Shown: positions 47,556-57,607 of the stretch, in pieces
Layout: the number at the start of each line of letters is the position of its first letter
Numbering within the stretch: the first letter of the stretch is position 1
Source: Mycoplasma sp. CSL7491-lung
GTDB taxonomy: Bacteria > Bacillota_I > Bacilli_A > Mycoplasmatales > Metamycoplasmataceae
DNA length: 64,000 bases
Direction: 5' to 3'
NCBI RefSeq assembly: GCF_018913965.1
Contig: NZ_JAHMHG010000004.1
Location: 17,901-81,900, forward strand
Translations under genes and position numbers: made by a program
The notes under the pieces: model-generated
What the model saw: only the letters and a program-made list of their open reading frames with translations
The model's database searches: none
Told to the model about the DNA's origin: nothing

Positions 47556-48230
47556 ATTAAAGAAAAATTCGATAGGATAAGAATAATATTCAAGAAGGTA
47601 GAGCATTATGAAAAACTAAATTTATATTTAAAAGAAAAAAATACTAATAATAAGATTTTAATTCATACAAAATACAATAACTTATATCATTTAGTTGGTT
47701 TTCATTATTTGTGTAATATATTTAACATTTATTATAAAATTAAAGGCAATTCTCTTTATTTTATAAACCAAAACGAAACGATAGAATATAAATCGAATAA
47801 AATGTTTAATATATTAAAATATAATTATTTAGACGAAAAAACTTTTAATACAATTGTTTTAAATAATTGAAAAAGTATTTCAAAGTTAAAGGAATTTGAA
47901 CGATATAATTCGGCAAAGCAATTTATTGCTTTATATTTCAAAAGAATAGATTTTTTTATTAAAATATTTGAAAGCATATCAGAAAATAAAAAAGAAGATA
48001 AATGATGGTCATATGACGATGATTTAAATAATGTAGGGGTTGATAAATTTTATTGTATTGAAAAACCTTTTGATGAAGAGTTGCTCCCTGTTTTAGGTGT
48101 AAAGGAAATTAATTCAAAACAAAAAGAATATCCAACAGATGCCTTTATACCAAGAACAATCAGATCAATTAAAAGAAATAAATTTATAGAAATTGAAAAG
48201 ATAGAATGAGAAAATAATAAATATATATAA
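47556..48230 (+). CDS. PBECR4-like putative nuclease toxin, likely AUU start
   Basis: A 224-residue protein, with three TGA codons read as Trp. It resembles the PBECR4 group (phage Barnase-EndoU-ColicinE5/D-RelE-like nucleases) by two features: KYNNLYHLVGFHYL with a possible catalytic His45, and a C-terminal segment YPTDAFIPRTIRSIKR followed by a final strand. The middle, SAKQFIALYFKRIDFFIKIF, is helical. Such proteins are thought to cut RNA. It follows RNA B after a terminator, lies opposite in strand to the ICE genes and has no protein partner, so an RNA or other element may restrain it. The family match is by eye only. Confidence 0.6.
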
Positions 48231-48248
48231 AAAAAATAAAAACAATGA

Positions 48249-48254
48249 TATAAT
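48249..48254 (+). promoter_or_regulatory. -10 box of small RNA C
   Basis: TATAAT 19 nt after the toxin stop codon, just before RNA C. Confidence 0.55.
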
Positions 48255-48260
48255 TATTTT

Positions 48261-48365
48261 GTGAATTGGATATTACCCACTCCTACCCTAGGCACAATAA
48301 AATAATTAGGGACTGATATTTTTAAATTGGCCGGTTGTAATATAATCATTAAAGCCAATTTTTTT
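48261..48365 (+). ncRNA. Small RNA C of the ICE RNA family
   Basis: About 105 nt without ORF. Stem CCCTA/TAGGG (48286-48290 with 48307-48311) closes the 16-nt loop GGCACAATAAAATAAT, which differs from RNA A at one base while the stem differs throughout. The 3' end is a terminator, AAATTGGC/GCCAATTT, with T run. It lies just downstream of the toxin gene and has its own TATAAT. Confidence 0.55.
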
Positions 48366-48403
48366 ATATCTTTTTGAACGTTTTTTGTATTTAATAACAT
48401 AGA

Positions 48404-48471
48404 AGCTTATAAAAACGCCTAAAAAGCAATACAGTTATGTGTTTTAGAAACAACAAATTATATTTTTATTA
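48404..48471. repeat. Direct repeat copy 1 (about 67 bp)
   Basis: Begins AGCTTATAAAAACGCCTAAA and runs through GCAATACAGTTATG to TTTTTATT. The second copy at 48840-48906 matches at most positions. It brackets the small ORF at 48598 with the second copy. Not coding. Confidence 0.7.
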
Positions 48472-48597
48472 AAAATGTACGATTTTGTAAGATATGTTTT
48501 GTTTATTTTTTATTACATTTTAACTAAAAACTTATATTTTTGAGTTATTTGTTATATGCATGGTAAAGTACAAAAGGAAAAAATAAGGGAAATTATT

Positions 48598-48729
48598 ATG
48601 CTTGATAAAGAAATATTAGAGATGTTTTCTGAAAAAACATTTAAAAAAGTATCAAAAAGAATTAAACAATATGAGCCAGAAAACGAAGAAGCGTTTGAAA
48701 TAATCTTCAGAAAACTCGCTGAAATGTAA
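48598..48729 (+). CDS. Small ORF, 43 residues
   Basis: MLDKEILEMFSEKTFKKVSK is followed by RIKQYEPENEEAFEIIFRKL and AEM. It is charged and helical, with ribosome site AAGGGA 9 nt before the ATG. It lies between the two ~67-bp repeats and is on the plus strand like the toxin gene. It has the size and charge of a small regulator or antitoxin, but no family is recognised. Confidence 0.5.
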   Translation: MLDKEILEMFSEKTFKKVSKRIKQYEPENEEAFEIIFRKLAEM

Positions 48730-48839
48730 TTTTAAAAATGTACTTTTATTATTTATGAGTACGTTTTTTATATCTATTTTTAAATAACTTTAATATTTTA
48801 TTTAAATTAATAATTACATTTAATTTACTATAGATTTAT

Positions 48840-48906
48840 AGCTTATAAAAATGCCGAAAAAGCAATACAGTTATGTTTTTTAGAAACCATAAATTATGTT
48901 TTTATT
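48840..48906. repeat. Direct repeat copy 2 (about 67 bp)
   Basis: Begins AGCTTATAAAAATGCCGAAA and continues through GCAATACAGTTATG to TTTTTATT. It pairs with copy 1. A weaker third trace, sharing only the tail AAATTATGTNTTTTATTAAT, is near 49185-49210. Confidence 0.7.
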
Positions 48907-48962
48907 AATTTAATAACACAAAAACTTATTATAAATAGGCGAATTGAAATAAAGCGGCCGAA

Positions 48963-49032
48963 TTGTGGTAAAATAACTATGTAAGACTAGGTCGGGATAG
49001 CATAAGGTGCTCCGGCTATTTTTTATTTTCTT
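48963..49032 (+). ncRNA. Short RNA D / strong orphan terminator
   Basis: Extended -10 TGTGGTAAAAT (48964-48974) is followed after about 15 nt by a GC-rich hairpin TAG(G)TCGG...CCGGCTA with inner AGCA/TGCT, and then six T residues. The product would be a transcript of 45-55 nt. It lacks the A/C loop. The stretch 49033-49258 holds no gene that I can see. Confidence 0.4.
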
Positions 49033-49258
49033 GTGTTATTTAATATTATTTAGTAAATACGTACTTTTATTAGATTTAAGTATAAATTACATTATTTTTT
49101 AGAGTTTTTAACATTAAATTATAATTTAAAAGTTTATTATATTTAAATGTTGGATTTAAAACAGCGTTTAAATCGCTTGTATTGTAAAAATTATGTATTT
49201 TATTAATAATTAATTATTTATAATATAAACAATGTCTTAAAACGCAATTTTTAAATAA

Positions 49259-49280
49259 AAAAGCACTAACTAGTGCTTTA
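49259..49280 (-). terminator. Terminator of the ICE lipoprotein gene
   Basis: AAAGCACTA/TAGTGCTTT hairpin at the minus-strand stop codon, followed on that strand by T residues. Confidence 0.75.
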
Positions 49281-51146
49281 ATTATCTGAATTTTCTTCGT
49301 TAGGTTTTAATCATAGTCCATTAAAATGATTACCATCAACATCTTTGGCTATAATATCATAACTAAATAATAAGTTTTTGTCTGTTTTACCTTCTATTTT
49401 TACAATAGAATTTTCTAAAAAGTTTTTAAGTTTGGTTTTAGCACTTAACATTTTAGCGTCATCGCTTGCGTTATTTTCTATTGTTTCGATTTTACCAAAA
49501 ATTGGTTGGTAAAACTCTTCAAATAAGGCTTGTTTGAATTTTTTATCACTAGAACTTACAGGTTTATCTTCTAATAATGTATCAAAACCGTTTTTATCAT
49601 CACCATCACTTAAAATATAACTAAAAGGCATTACGAATTTGTTGTATAGGTTTAAGGCAAAGGTGTAGAATTGACGTTGATTTGACGCTTGAAAGTGATT
49701 TTTTCTAACTAATTCTTGTGATTCTTTTCACTCATCATAAAAAAAGTGTGTAGTACCAAACTCATCAATGTAGTTTAAATAAATTGAAGGATCTAAAATT
49801 TCACCTATTGAGCCTTTCAAGTTTTTAATAATATCTTTAATACCATTATCATAATGATATTTTTTGTAAAATTCTTGTAGCTGTGTATTTGAATTATCTT
49901 CAAACTGTTCTAGGAATGGTTTTTCTTTATCTTTTTTTAGTAATGAAAGGGCTATTTTAAAGTGTATGTAGTCTCTTAAAACTTTTAAAGACTTAGATGT
50001 TATGTTTGAGTTTTGAATTGCTTTAAAAGGGGCTAGAATTATTGAATTATTGTAAAACTCTTGTGGAGTTCAACGATTCTCCTCTAATTGCATTTTTTGT
50101 GGGAATACACCAATATAATTTATTTTATTATTAATAACTATGTCTTTATTATATTTATAATTAAAGTTATATCAATCATTTACATATTCAGAGTCATTTG
50201 TTTGTTTGTTGGGAACAGCCATTAAAGATAGTATTTTTTCATTTTTATTTTTTGATTTACTATTAAAATGAACTCTTTTTTGAATAAAATGTCTATCAGT
50301 TCTCTCGTAGAAATTTTTAGAAACATCATACATATCATTATAACTAATGACTGGTTGTTCTGTAGCTTCTTCTAAATCTCTTTCCATTCATTTATGTCAG
50401 TTTGCTTTATCTAAATTTGGAATCTTTCTTAATTCTTGTTCTTTTTCTTGAAAATCAAGTGGGATAACACCATCGTAGAATTTTCCATTTCCTTCATATT
50501 TATAGAAAGAACCGAATGAATCTATAATTGTATCTAAATCATATGTAATCGCATCTTTTCATTCTTTTGTTAATCTGGTGGTTTTATAATCTGTTAGAGC
50601 AAACGAATCATAATTTTTATCAGTTAATTTTAAAAGTCTATTTGTTAAATTATCTTTTTGGTTATCAACTTGCAATAAATAATCATAATATTTTTTAATA
50701 CCAGAATAATAAAACACAGCTGTAGGATGTTTAAATATAAATTCTTGTGGTTTATTAAAATCAACTTTATAATATATTGATTTTTCTGGTATATTCCCTA
50801 AAAAAGTTCCTGTTTCATTGAAAACACTCGGAGAAATATCGAGTTGCCCTGTGTTTTCATAAATATCAGTAAAATTATTGATAATTTCTTCTTGAGATAT
50901 AGGTTTTGAAGTATTAGTATTATTTGTTGGAGTCGAAGAAATATTAGGCCCTAATGGAGCAGTATTTGTTGATGAAGAAGGGGTCGAAGAAGGTTGATTA
51001 TTCTTTTCATCTTTTATGCCGTTTCCTTTTGGTGCTAAAACTCTATTAATTCTTTCTAAACAACTAGCAGAAACACCACTAAATGCAGTTAGTGGCAGCA
51101 AAATTGTTGCCCATTTTAATATGTTTTTTGTTTTACTTTTTATCAT
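49278..51146 (-). CDS. ICE surface lipoprotein
   Basis: A 622-residue lipoprotein. The signal peptide reads MIKSKTKNILKWATILLPLT and ends in lipobox VSASC with Cys29. A Ser/Thr/Asn/Pro-rich linker follows (about 40-85), then a large globular region rich in aromatic and charged residues. Mycoplasma ICEs encode one such lipoprotein (CDS14 in M. agalactiae) that matters for transfer; equivalence is inferred from position and type. A TATAAT ends 6 nt before the ATG and there is no ribosome site. It is separated from upstream ICE genes by a terminator, so it is independently expressed. Confidence 0.78.
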
Positions 51147-51152
51147 ATAAAA

Positions 51153-51158
51153 ATTATA
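51153..51158 (-). promoter_or_regulatory. -10 box of the ICE lipoprotein, 6 nt before the ATG
   Basis: TATAAT on the minus strand with exactly six bases to the start codon, the same geometry as cdsA. Suggests leaderless mRNA. Confidence 0.5.
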
Positions 51159-51199
51159 TATTAATATGATTTAAAATCTAGTTTTTGAATACATTTTTA

Positions 51200-51226
51200 T
51201 AAAAAAAGTTAGCCAAACGCTAACTC
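51200..51226 (-). terminator. Terminator of the ICE conjugation operon
   Basis: AGTTAGC/GCTAACT stem with a 5-nt loop, followed on the minus strand by seven T residues. It lies between the RuvA-like gene and the lipoprotein gene. Confidence 0.85.
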
Positions 51227-51357
51227 TAAAAACCTTAAGTTTTTAAAAATATCTATCTATGTTTTATAATGAATTTTAATAGTGTTCTAATACTAAAAAA
51301 CATTTTTTAGTACCAATAATATTGTTATTCAAAAACATTTACATCTTCTTCGTTATT

Positions 51358-51825
51358 TTATATATCTGTTTGTGTCGATTGTCTAATTTGTTCTTGGTTA
51401 AATTGATTATTAATGTTATACATTTCACCATTTAATTTTTGAAACACTCAACTAGCAGAATTTTTTGTCTTTTTAATGAAATCCATTAATGCTATTTCAG
51501 TTTTAAAGTATTTTATTAATGTTTCTAAATCATTATTAACAATCGCTTTAGAAAGATTATATGTTCCTAATTCTCTCATCATTTTGGTTGCTTGACTATC
51601 TGTAATCGTTGCGTGTTCTACTAATGATGAAAACAATACATAATCTCTAAAATTAGAAAAAGCATAATCTTTTGATTTGCATTTTAGAAAATAAACTTTT
51701 TGATATTGATTGTGTTTAAATCCAATTGTACTAACTACATTGAATAAATAACCTGTATAATTAACATCAATGATAATTTGATTGTTTTTTAACAGAAAGA
51801 CTTTTCCTGAAAAATATACTTTCAT
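51358..51825 (-). CDS. RuvA-like ICE protein
   Basis: A 155-residue protein that resembles Holliday-junction protein RuvA of mollicutes. The N-terminus, VYFSGKVFLLKNNQIIIDV then NYTGYLFNVV, looks like the RuvA OB-fold. DYVLFSSLVEHATITDSQAT and LSKAIVNNDLETLIKYFKTE occupy the place of the RuvA helix-hairpin-helix domain. The second GhG-type hairpins are not clear, so DNA binding may differ. It has one TGA-Trp and ends in a polar Asn/Gln tail. Its ATG overlaps the stop of the preceding 80-residue gene by one base. Role in ICE DNA processing is inference. Confidence 0.5.
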
Positions 51826-52067
51826 TATCTTCCTCTAGAATTTTTAGTAAGTTCATGTATATTTTCATGATAGCAATTTCAAAATGTTTCTTCTAATCAT
51901 TTGATATTTTTTAATAATTCATCTAAATCAATAGTTGCTGGCAACACATTTGCTCAATTTATTTTTTTGATTATGAAATTTATATCTGATAATGGTATTC
52001 TATAAAATTGTTGAATATGATTTCTCATTTTTGTTTCGATTAATTTAATTATTTGTTTTAAAGTCAT
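51825..52067 (-). CDS. Small ICE protein, 80 residues
   Basis: Starts MTLKQIIKLIETKMRNHIQQ; helical, with several Trp residues encoded by TGA (INWANVLPATIDLDELLKN, then KWLEETFWNCYHENIHEL). Ribosome site AGGAG lies before the ATG. It overlaps the RuvA-like gene by one base and follows the 115-residue membrane protein by 11 nt, so all belong to one operon. No known family. Confidence 0.65.
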
Positions 52068-52078
52068 TTTTTCTCCTG

Positions 52079-52426
52079 TTATTTTCTAAAATATTTTTCA
52101 TTTAATTTATTAATTAAAATTTCTAACTCTTCAATTTCTTTTGAATTTTCTTCGGGTGAGTTTTTTAAATTTTCTAAGGTTTTTTGATATTTCTTTCATT
52201 TTTTGATTAAAGTAAATTGTTTAATTAATTTAAAGATAGAAAACATTGATAATAAAGTAGTTAAAACAATAGTAGTTATTATAATAATACTTTGGATCAG
52301 TGAGTAATCATTTCATTTTGTTATTAAATCATACATTGCATATGGAACAAAAAAAGAAATTATTGTTCCAATAGTGTAAAATGTAAATTTCTTCATGTTT
52401 GATATTTTTGGTGTTTGTTGTTTCAT
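52079..52426 (-). CDS. Small ICE membrane protein, 115 residues
   Basis: Two membrane segments, at about 16-33 and 44-66, are joined by a short loop (YDLITKWNDYSLIQS). A cytoplasmic coiled-coil-like tail follows (WKKYQKTLENLKNSPEENSK). It starts one base after the stop of the 1723-residue protein and could be its partner in the envelope. Seen only with TGA as Trp. No family recognised. Confidence 0.65.
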
Positions 52427-52427
52427 T

Positions 52428-55400
52428 TTAAAATAGTTTAACCTTTCTTTGTTTTGTTCTTAAAATATAAATTAAGGTAATTAAACCTGTTGATAATAAA
52501 GCGACTAAAATTGTTGTTGAAATTCAAAAAACATCTGAATTTTCATCTTTTTTAATCAATTTAGAATCATAATCTTTTGATGTATAAAAATTTATTTTAA
52601 AACTGTTTTGACCTTTTATCAAAAACGAATTGGTATTTGCTTTAAAATTAAAAGTTTTTGATGTTTTAAAATATTCCTTATTATTTTTTAATACTAATTT
52701 GTCTTTATTTTCAAGTTGTTTAAAGAAATTTTGGTCAAATGTAGGTAAATCAAGTTGATTTAAAATTTCTGTTTTAATTTCTTCGTTAACTAAAAATACA
52801 CTAGTAATATTATTTAATATTTCGGTGATTATCTTTTTGCGAGCAGAATCAAAATATTTATCATCAACAAAAATATCTAATTCATTAAAATGATATTTAC
52901 CAATATCTATTTTAGAATTTAATTTATATCTGTCATCTTTTTTTAAATTTATATCGTTATTGTTGTTTTTATTTGTATCAGTGTTTTTGCTAAAATTATT
53001 TTCGGTATCGCTTGAACCATTTGAGGTATCATTTAAACCATTTTGGGTATCGCTTGAACCATTTGAGGTATCGCTTGAACCATTTGCGGTATCATTATTT
53101 TTTGAATTATTTACTTCTTTTTTCGACGATGGGTTATTATTATCATTATCATCTCTATTATCAATTCTATTAATATCATTCTCTCCTATATAATCTTCAT
53201 CTATTAATTGAGATGGTTTTAAATTACTAAAAATATATGATTTTAGGTTATATTCACCTGTAATTGTTTTTAAAGGAGAAATTAAAGATATATTAGTTTT
53301 TAATAAATAATAATCCGAATTAATAGTTTCATTATTAAAGATATTTTCTTTAATTTTTTCTTTATCGAACTCTTGATATGGTTTATCAACTAATTTTAAA
53401 CCATCATAAATACCATTAATAACATTCTCAATATTTAATTTTGTATAAATATGACTAAATAATCTTATTTTTTCTAGTTTATTTTGTGATATTTTGTCTA
53501 ATTCAACTTCTAAAAATCTTCATAAATTAAATAAAACATCTTTTTTATGACTATTTTTTAATTTATTAGCAAATTCTAATCATATTTTAAAATTTTCAAT
53601 GGATTCTGTTGTGTATTTAAATTTTTCAATATTTGATGAAATATAATTAAATAACATTTTTTTGTTTTGTATAAATTGATTAATATTATTTCAATACATT
53701 TGATTATGTTTATCAACTAAAACAAATTTAAATTCTGTTAATTTTGATAATAGTTCGTTTATTTGTTGTATTTCTAATGACTTTTTGTGATTTGAAATAG
53801 CAAAACTTTTATTAGTTTTATCAATTCAATAATCTATGACTTCTTTTAAGAATGTATATTTTTTATTTATCAAGTCATATTTATTACCAATGACTGATTT
53901 TAATGCTACTATTAATTCATTTTTAGGTCTATTAAAATCAAATTCTTTATTTTCAATAAGATTTTTATCTTTAATTTCTTTTAGAGTTTTTTCAAATATG
54001 AAATTAGAGTTTGTATTTGATAAAATCAATTGTTTAATTATTGATTTTGGCTTTTCATTTAAATCTAAATATTTAGTATATTCTTCTGAAGACAATAAAT
54101 CTAATTCATAATCTAAATTTTTAATTTTAAAATTATGAAGATATTTAAAATCATATTCATAATGATTATTATCATATTCGGTTTCATAATTAAAATTATT
54201 AAATAAGTTATCAGATTTTAAAGCTTCTTTTAATTGTTCTAATGAGAAATTATCATATGACAAATCGCTTATTTCTAAAAAATCAAGTGGATTTGAAAAT
54301 TTAGGATATTCAATTTCAATTGTAGTATTAGAATCTTTGGTAATAATGAATTTTTCGTCATTTAGTTCAAAAAGACCATCTCAAAAAATATAAATTGAGT
54401 TATTAGTTAATGAAATTTTAGGCTTAAATAAATGTTTTAAAATTTCCCCCAGATTAAAAGATTTTCCATTCAATAGAAAGAATGTATTATCAAAATAAGA
54501 AAAATAGTCATCAACATCCATTTCAGTCCCATTTTCATTGATAAAATCCAAATTATAAAAACCTTCGCCAATAGAATAACCTGAAATTGATTTTAAGATA
54601 AATTCTTGTAAATAATTAATATTGTTTTTTCAATCGCTTAAAGTTCTTTGCTCTAATTTTTGTTTAATTTTATCTTTATCTAAAAAAATATTAATCGGTC
54701 AATTAATTTTATATCCTTTTTTAGACAATCAACTTGTTAAATCTATTTTTTGTGTTGGTTCATCTTTAATAAATTTAATAATTGTGCTATTAGGTTGCAA
54801 ATTGTAATTAAAATTAAAACTATACACATTTAAAGTAGAATCGTTTTGATAAATATTGACTTCTTTATCGTTATCACTATTTAAATATTCAAATTTTTCT
54901 GCTTCAACCAAACTAATAGGTTTTGAATTTAGATAACTATAAATATTTGTTTGATTTTTATCATTTTGCATTTTAGATTCAATAAAATCTGCTAATAATT
55001 GTTTATATTCTTGTAATTCAGGTTTTAAAGAATTATATAAAAGAGTTTCTTCGTTGGATAATTTATTATTATCGACTAAATATTTTTCAAAATCATTAAT
55101 GAATTCTTCTTGTTTTAGTGAATTAAAATGTAAAGAAAATGAAATGTTTTTATATAATAAAAAGTTTTCGTATTGAATTATTAAATCTGAATAATTTAAA
55201 CTGTTTATATCTAATGATTTATTATTTAAAAATTCTTTAAATGACGTAAAAAACTTTGAATTTTCAAGATTATTAACTAAATTTAATTGATTCAATTTTA
55301 TAAAAGCATTATCTAAAATATTTTTTTCTTGCGAATCCTTAAATTTTTGATTTGTTTGATAAATTAAATAAAATTTTGGTAATCCTGTTTTTTGAATTGC

Positions 55401-57599
55401 ATTAAGTAAATATCAACCTTCTGTCTTCGGTGCTGCAAAATACAAAATACCTTGTGAATCTGTTGTTAAATTAAATTCTTGAATATTTTGTATATCTACT
55501 AAATCATTTCCGAAATAAAAACCTTTAATTTCTTTAAATCCATCATCAAATTGTAAATGAAGACCTGCGTCGGCAAATATTGTTTTAACTATAACGGAAT
55601 TGTTTTCTTCCCCAAAATATTCAACTAATTTAGATTCATTTAATTTAGAAATTTTGGGTCATATTTTTAAATTTGATATTTGTTTGTAAAACTTAGAACT
55701 TAAAGTTCAAATTTGTTCGTAAGTACCAGTCTTTGGGTTAATTTTAAAGTCGTAATCAGGGTTAGAAATTAAATTACCGTCCTTATCAACAATTTCTTTA
55801 AAATTTGAATCAATTTGATATGGGTTTATTTTTTGTGCTTGGTCAAAATTTATTTTTGGATCTCAACTATGCAATTTAAAATCAATTTCATCAAAAACTT
55901 TATTCAACTCAATATCTTTAAATAAATTTTCTGTTATAGTATAAACTTTTGCTTCGTTTCTATTTATTTTTCCGGCTTCTACTTTATATTCTTTAACTTG
56001 TATTTTTAATTTTTGGTCGGTAGGCAAAATTTTATAAATGAAACCAATTAAAGATATTGGAACTACTCTATCATTGATAATTAATTCTTCATTATTTTTT
56101 GGACTTAAAAATAAATTTATTGAAGCAGCCGAAACTAGTGTTATTAAATTATTATCTAATTTTTGATAATTATATTGGTTTTGTTTATGTGCTTCGTCTG
56201 AAACTGGCACTGCGATACCTTCCTTCAAAGAAAATACTTGTTGAACAGAATTTTCACTAGTATCTTCAGATAGTTTTGGTATATTTATTTTAAATCTTTC
56301 TCATCAATAAGTATTTTTGTTTGAATTTTGTGCCGAAGGATTAATAAAAATTTTAATAGGTTCGTTAGCATTAAATTCTGTGTAAATTACTTCTACGTAT
56401 GGTCTATCAGAATATATAAATTTAATATTATTACCAAGTTTTGAAGTTAAATGTCTATAAATATTAGAATTTTGAACTTTTGTACCTAAACTAGAAATAT
56501 ATTCTACATAATCATCGAATTCAATATCATAATTTCAATTGTTATTTATTTTTTTTACGCCTTTTGACAATAAAAATTTTTCTAAAGCATATTTTTTAAT
56601 ATCTTCTTCATCTAAAAATGATATTTTTGTATCAAAATGTGTACCGAATCTTGATGAAATTAATTTAATTCTATCTTCCGACTTAACTAAATATTTGTTA
56701 GTTAAGTTTGACCAATTATTTTTGATTTTGTTAAATAAATTTAAACTATACAAACTATTTATTTGATTATTATAAAATTCATCTTTATTTTGTTTAACTC
56801 TTAATTTATCATTATTAAATTCGAAATCTTCAATTTTTAAAGGAATTATTGACGGTCAATACTCATTATTTTTAATAATTAAACTTGAAAAAGCGTTGTA
56901 ATCTCCGCTTGGTCTATAACTTTTAGAATTTTGTTTTGGATTTAATTCTTGTTCATATAATCCTAAATCTTGATTTGATGTTGTTGTTAATAAATATTGA
57001 CTATATTCATAAAAATACAAATTAGATAATTTATATTTAGAATATGAATTATTAATGGTTGCACCAGAAATAGTATCTGTAAAAGGTAAATATGCGCTAA
57101 CATCAACTGACAAAGTTTTAGATTCAATTGTTGATTTTAATTTTAAATCATTAATAAATAATGCGTTTTTTGTGTTTTCAGAAATATTAAAAATATCTTG
57201 ATTTACAACTTTAAAATTTGATAATTCTTTTTTTAATTTTTTTCAAAAATCATTGAAATTATTATAAGAATTTATTTTAGATTCAACTAAATCCAAACTA
57301 TTAGATTTAATAAATTTAGAATTTTTAAATTCTTTATTTAAACTAAAAAATGATTGTTTTCGTTTGAACGAATATGAAAGATTATGTAAGTTGCTATTGT
57401 AATTACTATCCGTATTTGAAGATATTTCTAAATTTGGATATATCTTTTTTATTTCCTTAAGTAATTCTAAGGTAGTGTAATTAGTTTCTTCGATGTTATT
57501 ATTATATAACTCTTCATCATCATAATAAGAAACTACCCCAATTGTAGGTAAAATTGATGCAATAGCACTAGAACCTATAAAAAATTTTTTATATTTCAT
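52428..57599 (-). CDS. Giant ICE surface protein, 1723 residues
   Basis: A single frame of 1724 codons, open only with TGA as Trp. An N-terminal signal segment (KKFFIGSSAIASILPTIGVV, no lipobox Cys) leads to a very large Asn/Lys/Tyr-rich extracellular region. Near residue 1500 there is a repetitive Ser/Asn/Gly/Asp/Thr stretch (SNGSSDT units, DNA at about 53008-53096), then some 240 residues and a C-terminal membrane anchor WISTTILVALLSTGLITLIY with a basic tail. It follows the TraE ATPase by 8 nt and probably forms a surface part of the mating apparatus. Family-level function unknown. Confidence 0.8.
53008..53096. repeat. Tandem coding repeats in the giant ICE protein
   Basis: Units of 15-30 bp built on GAACCATTTGAGGTATC on the plus strand encode (D/E)T(S/A/Q)NG(S/L)(S/N)DT on the minus strand. 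Such repeats near the membrane anchor can gain or lose units and change stalk length. Confidence 0.75.
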
Positions 57600-57607
57600 C
57601 TTTCTCC

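Noticed and set aside
53008..53096. CRISPR-like array
   Set aside because: The repeats are contiguous, in frame and code for SNGSSDT units; there are no unique spacers and no cas genes.
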